Shown one piece after another: positions 28,514 to 38,295 of a stretch of 64,000 nt of DNA; the stretch's first letter is position 1; the number at the start of each line of letters is the position of its first letter. Source of the stretch: Candidatus Heimdallarchaeota archaeon (GTDB lineage: Archaea > Asgardarchaeota > Heimdallarchaeia > Heimdallarchaeales > Heimdallarchaeaceae); NCBI GenBank assembly GCA_030668875.1, contig DAOVER010000008.1:1-64000 (forward strand), in the 5' to 3' direction. Under the pieces are notes generated by a model. That model ran no database searches. It was not told the DNA's origin and was given only the letters and a program-made list of their open reading frames with translations. A program made the translations under genes and the position numbers.

Positions 28514-29713
28514 ATGGAAGAAAATTGGGATGATCCAGAAGATCACATCATCAAATATGCTGTTCCAGCAGATCTCAAAGAACCTAATTACTATGTGCTT
28601 TCATCATATTATGATTTACAATGGATGCAAGGTGTATATGGTTCTCCTGCTAAACGTGCCCCAGATACACACGTATGGGAGACTGAAATAGGTAGTAGTT
28701 GGACTGTCTCCGATATTATCAATGACAAAATTAACATTTCACTAACACTAGATCCCAATGCTAGATTTAGCAATGGTGACTATGTCTTGCCTTCAGATGT
28801 TGAATACAGCTATAAGTTACATATGACTCCTGCTGTTGGCTCTGGTTCATACGGAACTTATACATACTGGTTTGCTTCAAATGATTCAATTTCAGTTGTT
28901 GGTCCTGATGTGGCCGGTGGAGAACTTCTCTTCGAATTAACTGGTGTTTTCAATTTAGCTGAAAGCCTTCTATACAACCCTCTTATTCAAAAGACAACTG
29001 TTGAAGCAGCTATCAGCGCACATGGTTATGATATATTCAACGAAGTTCCATTAGACCCAGGATCAAATGTAGGTGACGCTCTAGTCATGTCTTGTGGTCC
29101 GATGATGTTAGCAGATTATGATCCAGTACTAAGTGTTGCACATTGCGTACCTAATCCATATTGGCATGGAACACCTTTAGTTCTGGAAGATTTCTATCTT
29201 ACCTACATTTCTGGTAAAGATAGTGCTGTTGCTTCATTAATTGCGGGTGAAATCGACATTATGGATGCACAATACTTCCCGGACCTATCTGATTTTGAAG
29301 GTGTTGCAAGTATTGAAGGTGTTTTAGTTAAAGACCCTTCACACCAGGAAATGTCAATTAATATGAAACATCCCGTCATGGGAACAGGAGAATTAACTCC
29401 AGTAGGAACTGCAGAAGCAGTTAAATTTATTAGACAAGCAATCAGTCATGCAACTCCTCGTGATATTATCGTTGACGAGATTTTGAATGGTCTTGGTGCT
29501 CCAGCTACAACTTCTGTACCTGATTCAGTCGTCGGTTATGATGCTACACTTGAACCATACACCTACGACTTAGATGTTGCTCGCTCTTTAGTTGAAGATG
29601 CTGGATTCCAAATAATATTTGAAATTCCAACAGAGGTTGGTGTTACTGGTCTAGTCTTTCTATCCTTCCTAGGATTAGCTGCTATGTTAGCTTTCAAGAA
29701 ATATAAAAATTAA
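28514..29713 (+). CDS. ABC transporter solute-binding protein (peptide/nickel family), shortened
   Basis: A 399-residue family 5 solute-binding protein, the external receptor of a peptide-type ABC importer. Conserved stretches include YYVLSSYYDLQWMQGVYGSP, FSNGDYVLPSDVEYSYKL, GPMMLADYDPV, NPYWHGTPLVLEDFYLTYI, and VKFIRQAISHATPRDIIVDE. It ends with VGVTGLVFLSFLGLAAMLAF and a short basic tail, a C-terminal membrane anchor. No signal peptide is present at the ATG, and the region just upstream is the GC-rich insert. The part normally found after DLDVARSLVEDAGFQ (about 100-150 residues) is also missing. Both losses suggest a gene cut down by rearrangement that may not work. Confidence 0.7.
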   Translation: MEENWDDPEDHIIKYAVPADLKEPNYYVLSSYYDLQWMQGVYGSPAKRAPDTHVWETEIGSSWTVSDIINDKINISLTLDPNARFSNGDYVLPSDVEYSYKLHMTPAVGSGSYGTYTYWFASNDSISVVGPDVAGGELLFELTGVFNLAESLLYNPLIQKTTVEAAISAHGYDIFNEVPLDPGSNVGDALVMSCGPMMLADYDPVLSVAHCVPNPYWHGTPLVLEDFYLTYISGKDSAVASLIAGEIDIMDAQYFPDLSDFEGVASIEGVLVKDPSHQEMSINMKHPVMGTGELTPVGTAEAVKFIRQAISHATPRDIIVDEILNGLGAPATTSVPDSVVGYDATLEPYTYDLDVARSLVEDAGFQIIFEIPTEVGVTGLVFLSFLGLAAMLAFKKYKN

Positions 29714-29726
29714 CATACCCAAATGC

Positions 29727-29760
29727 TTTTTCTTTTTTTCTTTTTTTTTCCCCCTTTTTT
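29727..29760 (+). terminator. Poly-T terminator after the solute-binding protein gene
   Basis: Three long T-runs separated by single C or a C5 run begin 14 bases after the stop at 29713. Archaeal RNA polymerase stops at such T tracts without needing a hairpin. Confidence 0.65.
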
Positions 29761-29907
29761 CCTAATTCTCCTTTACAGCTGCTATTAGAACCATTTCGCT
29801 CTATGCTTGATGAATTACTATTTTTGACTTCTTCTGCCACAGAGGAACATTTTAAAATCTGTGAAAATTCTCTATTCGTGATTATAGAAGCTATTGGTGT
29901 CAAATAG

Positions 29908-32900
29908 ATGGCAAAAGTCGTTTTATCCAAAATACAGATCCCGAAGGACAATACCTTAAGTTTACTTAGGAAAATTGTTACTTTACATTACTATGACCAG
30001 ATTATAGTCGATCCTCAAAGTCCAAAGGAGCAAGCAAGAATTCAAGAACTGAAAGATAACCTTGAAAATTATTTCTTACGCTTGGTAAAGATAGGCAATT
30101 TAATCAAAATACCTTTTGACGATTTTGCAAAAGAAGAGGAACACTCTTTTGAGACAACCTTAGACATTTCAAAACTGCAAAGTAAGATAGAATCTTTTCT
30201 TAGTCAATATGAAGAAAAAATGTCAACTCAAGTTGCTAAACATAAGCAATTAAAAAAAGAAGAACGCATTCTTGCAGGTTTAAACAAGTTCAAACGTCAA
30301 ATTGAAAAAGACAAATTTACAATTGACCTTTTATCTTCCAATTCAAGAACTTTTACTATTTACGGTGAGATTCCTTCATCCTATGAAGAAATCCTTCGTT
30401 TTTATTTAAATGAAATCACTGGTGGTAAGATATTCTTGTGGAGTGTTGCAACAGAAGGAAGAAAGACAAAAACAATAATTTGCATTTCCTTATTGGATTT
30501 CAAGGAAAATGTAGTAGAGATTCTTGAACAAAATTACTTTGAACCTACAATTTTAGACTTATCTTCTCTTAAAACCATTGATGACTATACCTCTTCTACA
30601 ACGGTAAGCGATCTTTATTCCATGATAAATTCTGACCTAGTAAAAATAGAGCAAGAATTAGAAGGGTATCTAACAGATTTAACCGAACAAATTGTTTTCT
30701 ACATTAACTCAATAAAAACTGAAGTCACTCTTCTAACATTAGAAGAGAAAGGTCGAACCGATGAAAAAATGTTTACAATCTGGGGATGGGTAGAGAAAAA
30801 AAATTACGACATTTTTGTAAATGAGATAGAGTTACTGAAAATGCAACCCAAATTCTTTGTTCTTGATGATGTTCCATTTTCATATCAGAAACCAAAGAAA
30901 GAGGAGGATGAGCTGAAAATAGCAAAACCTGAAGTTGTTCAAAAAGGAAAAGAGAAATATGTACCACATTTATCTCATAGTGGGGGTGAACCTGAAGGTG
31001 GGATGTTTTTCCCAAAAAAGGCTTCTTTTATAAAAATGGAGACCAAAAGTAAATACAACCGTCAGTTTATTTCATTTGTTCGTTCTTTGAATTTAATCCA
31101 TCCGATAAAAATTGGTTCTTTGGACAATATTACAATTGATTCTCTTACCAAGAGACGTATGGAACTTACACAGTATCTAGCAAGGGTAAAAAAAATCAGA
31201 GAAATGTTGAATCTAAAGAAATCATCTGGTGATTCTTGTGATCAATTCCAAATTGTTGATGATCTAGCTCATTCTAAAGCATTTATAGAGAACTTTCTCA
31301 ATGAATTCGAGAGAGAAGTTGAAGCAACCTTTACAGAGTATGATCAATTGAAAAAAGAGAGGGATCAGCTTAAACTATATCGACCTTCAATTGAAATAAT
31401 GAAAAATGAAGTTATGGAATTCATGCTATCTGAAGGAGGTTCTCAAACAGTTACATTCTTGGGTTCAATTCCAAAAAGCCATCTTAAAGCAGTTAAATTC
31501 TTTGTAAATGAAGTTACAGACAGTACTATTATGTTCCGGGCAACAGAGTCATTAGGTTCAAAAAAGAACGAGAAGAATTTGTTTATTTTAGCCTTAAAGG
31601 AATATGAAAACGCGATTTCCAGAGTTTTGAATGAATATTCATTTCAACCAATTGAATATGATTTGGACTTACTTCAGCAAGAAGATTCACTTGAGGAGAA
31701 AAAGAATGATCTCATTCTAAAGATTGAGAAATTGGAAAATAGATTAAGCGAATTTCCTAACGAAATCGGTGATAGAATATCAGCGGTAGAAGAACTAATC
31801 TCTGTAGAATTGGATAGGATTAAAACAGAAGAAATTTTTCAAGTTTCTGAAGGTAAGACGATTATGTGGGGATGGATTCCAGGGCATGCTATGGAGACTC
31901 TATTTGAGAAAAAGGAAGAATTGAATTTTAAGCTTAACATAACTGTAACAGACAACGTACCTCTTCCAAATCCATCTATTACAAAAAGAAGTCAGTTATT
32001 TGGAGCTATAGGGGGAATTATCGGAGGAATGGGCCAACCAAATCCTCATGAGGTTGACCCTTATACTGTCGTGAAATTCACTTTTCCATTGCTTTTCGGA
32101 ATCATGTTTGCTGATTTAGGGCATGGTATAATGCTTGCTTTAATCGGCGCTTTTCTTGCTATTAGAAAACGAAGGAAGAAGATTCAACCCAGTGAATCAA
32201 TCTCAGGATACCTTTATTCTGGTGGCGAGTTATTAGTTTTCTGTGGCATGTCAGCAGCATTCTTTGGAATATTGTTTGGATCTTTATTAGGAGATGAAGA
32301 ATTCTTATCTCATCTTTTCCAAAGTATTGGCATTAACTGGATACCTTTAGTTAATCCATTGCATGAAACTAAGTTGCTTCTTGTTGTCGCTTTGTTATTC
32401 GGTTTTATTATGATTCAAATCGGGATATGGTTGAAAGTCTATCGAAACATTAAGTACGGACATGGCTTTGCCTCTTGGGGTGCTCCATTAACACTTTCAA
32501 TCGTGTATGTTGGAATATTCGCAATGTTGTATAATATCATAGCAGATGGTGTCAGATCTCATTTCTTTGAAACGATCTTAGGTGTAAAGAATTGGTATTT
32601 ACCTTTGTTCCCCTCTTGGGTTGTTTATCTGGTTGGATTGGTTCCTGTATTGTTTGTTCTTGAGTATATTCATGCAAAGACAGATGGAATTATAGATGCA
32701 GTTGATCATATAATTGCACTAGTTTCCAATACTTTATCCTTCAGCCGAATTATGGCATTACTTATGGTTCATGCAATTTTAAGTGGGCTGCCTTTTGCAC
32801 TAACAGGAATAGTAGGTGTAGTAAATGTATCTCCTATTTTTTTACCCACTGGTTCTCATCTTGAATTATTAACACAAATTGAATTTGTAGCCCCTCTAGC

Positions 32901-33105
32901 TCAATCTTGGGTCTGGTGGCTTGCGGGTATTGTAATGGGCTTATTCATAATTGTACCCGTAGAAGGCTTATTGTCCTTCTTGAATACTTTAAGGCTTCAT
33001 TGGGTAGAATTTTTCACAAAATTCTATATCGGAGATGGCCTGGTTTACAAGCCTCTTAAAGAAAATCTAGCCTTTATTGAATTAGTAACAGCAGAAGGTA
33101 GTTGA
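29908..33105 (+). CDS. atpI: A/V-type ATPase subunit I (subunit a) with duplicated cytoplasmic arm
   Basis: The membrane stator subunit that forms the ion half-channels and links the rotor-facing membrane part to the peripheral stalks. The family is usually about 620-850 residues; this protein has 1065. The excess is in the soluble N-terminal arm, which appears twice: residues about 1-345 and about 374-690. For example, TFTIYGEIPSSYEEILRFYL in the first copy matches TVTFLGSIPKSHLKAVKFFV in the second, and MFTIWGWVEKK matches TIMWGWIPGH. The membrane domain begins near residue 720 (FPLLFGIMFADLGHG) and keeps the essential arginine in LSFSRIMALL. Subunit C follows after one base, so they are one transcript. 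Confidence 0.92.
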   Translation: MAKVVLSKIQIPKDNTLSLLRKIVTLHYYDQIIVDPQSPKEQARIQELKDNLENYFLRLVKIGNLIKIPFDDFAKEEEHSFETTLDISKLQSKIESFLSQYEEKMSTQVAKHKQLKKEERILAGLNKFKRQIEKDKFTIDLLSSNSRTFTIYGEIPSSYEEILRFYLNEITGGKIFLWSVATEGRKTKTIICISLLDFKENVVEILEQNYFEPTILDLSSLKTIDDYTSSTTVSDLYSMINSDLVKIEQELEGYLTDLTEQIVFYINSIKTEVTLLTLEEKGRTDEKMFTIWGWVEKKNYDIFVNEIELLKMQPKFFVLDDVPFSYQKPKKEEDELKIAKPEVVQKGKEKYVPHLSHSGGEPEGGMFFPKKASFIKMETKSKYNRQFISFVRSLNLIHPIKIGSLDNITIDSLTKRRMELTQYLARVKKIREMLNLKKSSGDSCDQFQIVDDLAHSKAFIENFLNEFEREVEATFTEYDQLKKERDQLKLYRPSIEIMKNEVMEFMLSEGGSQTVTFLGSIPKSHLKAVKFFVNEVTDSTIMFRATESLGSKKNEKNLFILALKEYENAISRVLNEYSFQPIEYDLDLLQQEDSLEEKKNDLILKIEKLENRLSEFPNEIGDRISAVEELISVELDRIKTEEIFQVSEGKTIMWGWIPGHAMETLFEKKEELNFKLNITVTDNVPLPNPSITKRSQLFGAIGGIIGGMGQPNPHEVDPYTVVKFTFPLLFGIMFADLGHGIMLALIGAFLAIRKRRKKIQPSESISGYLYSGGELLVFCGMSAAFFGILFGSLLGDEEFLSHLFQSIGINWIPLVNPLHETKLLLVVALLFGFIMIQIGIWLKVYRNIKYGHGFASWGAPLTLSIVYVGIFAMLYNIIADGVRSHFFETILGVKNWYLPLFPSWVVYLVGLVPVLFVLEYIHAKTDGIIDAVDHIIALVSNTLSFSRIMALLMVHAILSGLPFALTGIVGVVNVSPIFLPTGSHLELLTQIEFVAPLAQSWVWWLAGIVMGLFIIVPVEGLLSFLNTLRLHWVEFFTKFYIGDGLVYKPLKENLAFIELVTAEGS

Positions 33106-33106
33106 A

Positions 33107-34099
33107 ATGTCGTTTGGTGATATAGGTTATCTAATGGGTAGAGCCCATGGGATAGTTGGGAATGTACTTACAAAGTCTCAATTGAGTCTTCTATTATCCT
33201 CCAAGAATCTTAAGGAACTAAGAGCAGCTTTTACACAAACGAGATATGATTCCATAATAGGACACCTTAACTTCGAAACACAACTTGAAGATGTTGCAAG
33301 GACATTAAAAACAAATTTTGCTGAACTATTAGTTAAATTTTATAATCAAGCATCATCTTCAGTTAAGAAGAAAATTAGACTGTTTAGTGAAAGATACAAC
33401 GCAGAAAATTTACGAATAATATTACAAGGCATTCATGTTGGAATGAAACATGAAGATATCGTGGCTCGTATTGTGCCTGTGGCAGGTTACACTTTAGATT
33501 ATTACATTAAACTGCTTTCGATGCCCATAACTAAAATTATCTCATCCCAAAAAGATTCAGACCTTCAAAAGCAATTACAGGAAGCTTACGTTGAATTTGA
33601 AAAGACTAAACGCTTTACTCCAATAGAGTCTGCAATAGATCAATACATCTATGTTACTCTTCCGAAAGTATCTCGCAAATATGAAACATATGTAAACATG
33701 AAAAATATCTTAGCTCTTTCTAGATGTATAACTTTGGGAATACCTGCATATAGACACATCCTCCCAAATAAGTTTATAGCAAAAGCATTGAAATCTAATA
33801 GTGTTTCAGAAGTACTTTCGGTGTATAATTACCATCCGTACAAAGGTGTTTTTTCAAGATATATAGGTGCAAAAGACATTCCTTTGCATGATCTTGAATT
33901 TGCTGTTGAGAAATACTTGCTAAAATATTGGAAAAAGACCTTCAGATTTGGAACTGTATTTGAAACAGATGCTTTAATAGGATTCTTTGAATTGAAACTC
34001 GCTGAAGTAATGGATGTTATAAGAATTATCGTTGGAGTTGGTGCAGGTTTTACTGAATCTGAAATAAGAGAAAATCTCCTGTTTTATGGGATTTTCTAA
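33107..34099 (+). CDS. atpC: A/V-type ATPase subunit C (V-ATPase subunit d)
   Basis: A 330-residue soluble helical protein that caps the c-ring and holds the central stalk of the A/V-ATPase. Family features include the N-terminal GYLMGRAHGIVGNVLTKSQL, the funnel-like three-fold helical repeat with RYNAENLRIILQGIH, and a second unit with YVNMKNILALSRC. The ATG lies one base after the stop of subunit I, with AGGTAG five bases before the ATG, so the genes are translationally coupled. The catalytic A, B, D, E, F and H genes are not in the window; subunit K lies 6 kb downstream on the other strand. Confidence 0.9.
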   Translation: MSFGDIGYLMGRAHGIVGNVLTKSQLSLLLSSKNLKELRAAFTQTRYDSIIGHLNFETQLEDVARTLKTNFAELLVKFYNQASSSVKKKIRLFSERYNAENLRIILQGIHVGMKHEDIVARIVPVAGYTLDYYIKLLSMPITKIISSQKDSDLQKQLQEAYVEFEKTKRFTPIESAIDQYIYVTLPKVSRKYETYVNMKNILALSRCITLGIPAYRHILPNKFIAKALKSNSVSEVLSVYNYHPYKGVFSRYIGAKDIPLHDLEFAVEKYLLKYWKKTFRFGTVFETDALIGFFELKLAEVMDVIRIIVGVGAGFTESEIRENLLFYGIF

Positions 34100-34143
34100 A
34101 TATTCTTCCTTCTTAAAAAACTTGATGAAAATTTTGAGGAAAG

Positions 34144-34530
34144 TTAGTTTTCCCCTAATGCTTCAATTGTTTCTGGTACATATCGTTTAATAACTTGCAT
34201 AGCTAATCCAACATTGTGTAGATCTCTGCTAGCACCTATTAGAATGTACTCTGCTGCGCTTGCTAAAATTGTAAAACCTTCTTCCCCCCTTATTAATACT
34301 TGCTCCAAAGCACCATGTTCTAAATTTTTGGTTACCATTTTTCCTGTGGAAAGCACTGCAGAAGAGACAGCACTGAGTAGATCAGGATCTGTGCCCTTCT
34401 CAGAGAAAAAGGCAACTTTGATACCTTCTGCGTTAACAACAGCTAACGCCTCTAAATCACAACCTAATGAAATTTGCTTCAGTATTTTAACTAATAGTTT
34501 TTTTTGTCCGGCTGATAAATCTATAGACAT
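34144..34530 (-). CDS. Roadblock/LC7-domain protein
   Basis: A 128-residue protein of the roadblock/LC7 fold, a small alpha/beta module that binds and regulates Ras-like GTPases and motors. It shows the typical ALAVVNAEGIKVAFFSEKGT, then LLSAVSSAVLSTGKMVTKNL, GEEGFTILASAAEYILIGAS and a final helix. The ATG at 34530 is chosen because AGGTGA lies five bases upstream; an in-frame GTG at 34539 overlaps that Shine-Dalgarno. Asgard genomes carry many such proteins with their many small GTPases; the Rab-like GTPase in this window (54.5 kb) is a possible but distant partner. It converges on the ATPase operon. Confidence 0.88.
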   Translation of the reverse strand: MSIDLSAGQKKLLVKILKQISLGCDLEALAVVNAEGIKVAFFSEKGTDPDLLSAVSSAVLSTGKMVTKNLEHGALEQVLIRGEEGFTILASAAEYILIGASRDLHNVGLAMQVIKRYVPETIEALGEN

Positions 34531-34701
34531 CTTGTTCACCTGTTTTATTCTAATTTACTATTAACAAGTGTTATACTATTAAGTTTATTGAAACCAGAAA
34601 GCGAGATTATGTTAAAACTATCATAACATCATATGGAAACAGAAAGCTATCAACAATATCCAACCACATTTAAAACAAAAGAAATACGGAAAAAATGGAA
34701 A

Positions 34702-34711
34702 CTTTTTATTT
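34702..34711 (+). promoter_or_regulatory. TATA-like box of the phosphoglycerate mutase gene
   Basis: The sequence ctttttattt is centred about 27 bases before the ATG at 34733, so the transcript is probably leaderless. Confidence 0.4.
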
Positions 34712-34732
34712 GATAACATTTTCAGACTTACC

Positions 34733-35962
34733 ATGAAGCTTTTGTTTATAGTACTGGATGGTCTTGGAGATAGACCAATTCCTGATTTGGGTGGAAAGAC
34801 TCCACTTGAATATGCTAATACTCCAAATTTAGATAAAATAGCCTCACTGGGAATGAATGGTTTGTTGCATGTTATTGCACCTGGGGTAACTCCTGGTAGT
34901 GATACCGCTCACTTAGCGCTTTTTGGTGCAGATCCCTATAAATATTACACTGGTAGAGGACCTTTTGAAGCTGCGGGAATCGGTTTAGAAGTTAAGGAAG
35001 GAGATATTGCTTTTAGAGTCAACTTTGCCACAATAGATGACAATGGTGTTATAGCTGATAGAAGAGCTGGCAGAATAAAAACTGGAACTGAGGAGTTATC
35101 GAAACTTCTTGAAGGAATTGAAATTGATGGGATAAAGTTTTTACTTAAAGCTGGGACTGAACATCGAGCTGCTTTGGTTCTTCGAGGAGAACGGTTGTCC
35201 GATAAGGTATATGGTAATGATCCTAAGGTCGAAGGAAAAGAACCACCAATTTTCAAACCATTAGACGAAAGTTCAGAAGCTCAAAAGACTGCTCGCGTTC
35301 TTACTACTTACGTAATGAAGGCAAGGGAAATTTTATCAAAATCTGAAATTAATGTAAAGAGAACACAAGAAGGATTGCACCCTGCTAATTTTCTATTAAT
35401 TAGAGGGTCTGGCAAAGTACCTAAAGTACCCAATTTTGAAGAGGAATATTGTCTTGAATCCGCTTGTGTTGCTGGGGGAGGCCTCTATAAAGGCATCGCT
35501 CGAATGCTAGGAATGGATATTATTGAAGATGAAAGGTTAACTGGAGGTGTAGATACCAACCTAGAAGCAAAGTTTGAAGTCACACTTAAGAATCTCAGTA
35601 ATTACGATTTTGTTTTTGCACATGTAAAAGGAACAGATAATCTCTCTCATGATGGAGATTATATGGCAAAAACACATTTTATAGAAAAAGTTGACAAAGA
35701 ACTGTATAGATTTCTCCCCGAGAATTTTGATCAAGAGCTTGTTATAATGATTACTGGAGATCATAGTACTCCATGTAGTTTCAAGGACCATTCTGCAGAC
35801 CCTGTACCACTAGTTATCTGTTCTTCAGATTGTAGAAGGGATGAAGTAGAAAAATTCGGAGAATCTTATGCGGTTAAAGGATCATTGGGTCATGTTGTAG
35901 GTAAGTATTTAATGGGTATAGCATTAAACGAGATGAGATTGGTGCACAAGTTTGGAGCATAA
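34733..35962 (+). CDS. apgM: 2,3-bisphosphoglycerate-independent phosphoglycerate mutase, archaeal type
   Basis: A 409-residue enzyme interconverting 3- and 2-phosphoglycerate in glycolysis and gluconeogenesis without a cofactor. It belongs to the alkaline-phosphatase superfamily: the first metal site is in IVLDGLGDRPIPDLGGKTPL, the phosphorylated serine in PGSDTAHLALFG, and the later metal ligands in VKGTDNLSHDGD and MITGDHSTPCSFKDHSADPV. The archaeal length and order match ApgM. The next gene starts inside its last codons, so the transporter downstream is probably in the same transcript, although the functional link between them is not clear. Confidence 0.95.
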   Translation: MKLLFIVLDGLGDRPIPDLGGKTPLEYANTPNLDKIASLGMNGLLHVIAPGVTPGSDTAHLALFGADPYKYYTGRGPFEAAGIGLEVKEGDIAFRVNFATIDDNGVIADRRAGRIKTGTEELSKLLEGIEIDGIKFLLKAGTEHRAALVLRGERLSDKVYGNDPKVEGKEPPIFKPLDESSEAQKTARVLTTYVMKAREILSKSEINVKRTQEGLHPANFLLIRGSGKVPKVPNFEEEYCLESACVAGGGLYKGIARMLGMDIIEDERLTGGVDTNLEAKFEVTLKNLSNYDFVFAHVKGTDNLSHDGDYMAKTHFIEKVDKELYRFLPENFDQELVIMITGDHSTPCSFKDHSADPVPLVICSSDCRRDEVEKFGESYAVKGSLGHVVGKYLMGIALNEMRLVHKFGA

Positions 35963-36947
35963 TGAAGAAAATGAAAAGTCAATATTTCAATTAATCCTTC
36001 CTTATCTACTGCTTTTCATTGCAGTTGTTGCCGTTTCATTTTCAGCAATTATTGTAGTGGAACTTAATGTAACACATGGTGTTGAATATGAAGTTACTGC
36101 CATGTATCGGACTTTATTCGCAGGAATCGGTGCTCTTCTTCTTTCATTTCGTAAGAAAAAGATTAACTGGGTATTCCAGAAATCTACTCTGAGAAAAAGT
36201 CATTGGTATGTCCTTGCAGGTTTACTATTAGCAATTCATTTTGCTTCTTGGTTTGTATCACTTGGTTTTACTTCTATTGCTATATCTACAACTCTTGTTG
36301 ATACTGTTCCAATTTTCCTTGCTGTATTTGGTTATATTTTTTTCAAAGAAAAAATTAATTACATTGGAATGATAGGAATTGGATTAGCAGTAATTGGAGG
36401 CGTTTTATTAGCCTTCAATTCATCTAATGGTAATGCTGATCAATCCAACCCATTACTTGGAGTAGTATTATCGTTAATCGGTGCTTTAACCGTTGCCTTC
36501 TATTTTTTAATTGGGAAGAAAGTTTTACAAGATGCTCCTCTTTGGCCATATTTTGCTTTTGTAAATCTATCGTCTGCATTCTTTCTCTTTATTTATTGCT
36601 TGATTTATAACGTGTTTGAAAATTTTGAACTATTTGTATTTCCGTTAATTGTTTTCGTTTTATTTATTCTATCAGCCGTAGGCCCTTCGTTGATTGGTCA
36701 TGCAACTTACAATTATTCTTTAAAAAAACTCCCCGCATTTGTGGTTGGAGTTGCAATATTAGGTGAACCAATTGGCGCAACAATTCTTGCAATATTCTTT
36801 TCTAATCAATTTCCTACACTTCTGACTATTCTTTATGTAGGGATAATTTTAATTGGAGTAGTCATAACTTCCTTCTCTCCAAAAATCAAAATGAATATCT
36901 TAAAAATAAAAGAAAAAGAAAAACTATTAGATTCGAGAGACGTTTAG
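35952..36947 (+). CDS. DMT-family (EamA) transporter
   Basis: A 331-residue protein with ten predicted membrane helices in two EamA halves, with the conserved KINYIGMIGIGLAVIGGVLL at the end of the first half and VVGVAILGEPIGATILAIFF in the second. It belongs to the drug/metabolite transporter superfamily, exporting or importing small metabolites such as amino acids. The start is a TTG at 35952 that overlaps the end of apgM by 11 bases, implying coupled translation. The 3' end overlaps the converging aminotransferase gene by 21 bases. The substrate is unknown. Confidence 0.82.
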   Translation: MEHNEENEKSIFQLILPYLLLFIAVVAVSFSAIIVVELNVTHGVEYEVTAMYRTLFAGIGALLLSFRKKKINWVFQKSTLRKSHWYVLAGLLLAIHFASWFVSLGFTSIAISTTLVDTVPIFLAVFGYIFFKEKINYIGMIGIGLAVIGGVLLAFNSSNGNADQSNPLLGVVLSLIGALTVAFYFLIGKKVLQDAPLWPYFAFVNLSSAFFLFIYCLIYNVFENFELFVFPLIVFVLFILSAVGPSLIGHATYNYSLKKLPAFVVGVAILGEPIGATILAIFFSNQFPTLLTILYVGIILIGVVITSFSPKIKMNILKIKEKEKLLDSRDV

Positions 36948-38132
36948 TAAGTCTTCCAATCTATTCATCGCATCCTCTATTTGATTTAATGTTGGAAGAT
37001 ACACCATTCTGAAACCATTTTCACCATAAGGACCAAATCCCGAGCCAAAAACCGATAGAACGTGTTTCTTACGAAGTAGGTCAAAAACAAATTCCTTATC
37101 GTTCTTCCAGGTAAACTGTTCCATATCTAGAACTGGGAAAATGTAGAATGCTGCTTCTGGTTTGAAGACAGTTATTCCTTCCATCTCTGTTAATCTTGTA
37201 AACATCAAATCTCTTCTTTCGCGTAGTATTCGGATTGTTTCAGGAAGATAAGAACTTAAATCCTGTTTCAGTGCTTCAGCTCCAGCTTTTTGTAAAGGTG
37301 TAGATGCACACAACCTAATTCTTGTGAGTTTATTCAAACCTTCCCACGGTCCCTCTACTTTATTTTCAGGATCGTGTAAGTAGGCATATCCAAGCCTCCA
37401 ACCTGGAGCTAAAAACACCTTGCTAAAGCCGTTGTATGCGATTACTGGAACATCTTTTGCAATTTTTGCAGTTGCTATGTGTTTCAGTCCTTCATCTAAT
37501 ATTAATCCATCATAGGTTTCATCTGAAACGATACATGCATCGTATTCACCAACAACTTCAATGATTTCCTTTAACACTTTTTCTGGATAAACAGATCCAG
37601 TTGGATTATTTGGACTGTTAAGGAAAACAAGTTTAGTTTTTTCGTTCATTAAAGATCTAATATGATCAGCATCTGGATAAAAATTTTCTTGAACTACTGT
37701 TTTATAATATTGAATTTTTGTATCAAAAATCGTTGCATTTCCTGAATAACTAGGGTAGTGAATGCCTGGTATAACTACATTGTCTCCTGGATTTGTGAAA
37801 GCCATAAATGTCATTTGAATACCTTCAGACACACCAGCTGTTGCAACAACTTTGTCTGACGTGACACTTACTCCATGTTTACCGTTTTCATACGAAGCTA
37901 CTGCTTCTCTATATTCTAGAAGCCCTTGAGAGTTTGCATAGAAATTATAATTTTCCATTTCTGCGTATTTCAAAGGTTCTGTGAGTAGTTTAGGGGTTTT
38001 AAAACCATATTTAATTGGATCTCCAATATTTAGTTTAATGATTTCATGTCCTTGTGCTTCAACTTCCGTTGCAACGGCTAGAACATCTCGGATAGCATAG
38101 CTAAAATTTTCAGTTCTTTCAGATATCTTCAT
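36927..38132 (-). CDS. Class I/II aminotransferase (alanine/aspartate aminotransferase-like)
   Basis: A 401-residue PLP enzyme of fold type I. It moves an amino group between an amino acid and a 2-oxo acid, most likely alanine or aspartate with 2-oxoglutarate. The PLP lysine is in YNGFSKVFLAPGWRLGY, with the arginine binding the substrate carboxylate near the end (FRMVYLP). NSPNNPTGSVYP and VSDETYDGLI are also visible. The layout matches the alanine transaminase-like AlaA group more than the aspartate group, but the specificity is inferred. AGGGATT is upstream of the ATG at 38132. It could work with the glutamate dehydrogenase in this window. Confidence 0.88.
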   Translation of the reverse strand: MKISERTENFSYAIRDVLAVATEVEAQGHEIIKLNIGDPIKYGFKTPKLLTEPLKYAEMENYNFYANSQGLLEYREAVASYENGKHGVSVTSDKVVATAGVSEGIQMTFMAFTNPGDNVVIPGIHYPSYSGNATIFDTKIQYYKTVVQENFYPDADHIRSLMNEKTKLVFLNSPNNPTGSVYPEKVLKEIIEVVGEYDACIVSDETYDGLILDEGLKHIATAKIAKDVPVIAYNGFSKVFLAPGWRLGYAYLHDPENKVEGPWEGLNKLTRIRLCASTPLQKAGAEALKQDLSSYLPETIRILRERRDLMFTRLTEMEGITVFKPEAAFYIFPVLDMEQFTWKNDKEFVFDLLRKKHVLSVFGSGFGPYGENGFRMVYLPTLNQIEDAMNRLEDLLNVSRI

Positions 38133-38295
38133 TATCTTAATCCCTACTGTGTGTTAGGCGAAAACTCACAAAAAATAAACGTATTGGTTTGACTATCACG
38201 TATCTTGTTACGAAGTTGGGAGCAGTATACTATTTCCCAGATATTACATCCCTAAATAAAGTAATTTTTGATATTTTACTAAAATAGGTGTTATA

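Noticed and set aside
29720..29765. A coding reading through the T-rich tract after the solute-binding gene.
   Set aside because: The tract is nearly all T and directly follows a stop, which is better explained as a terminator.
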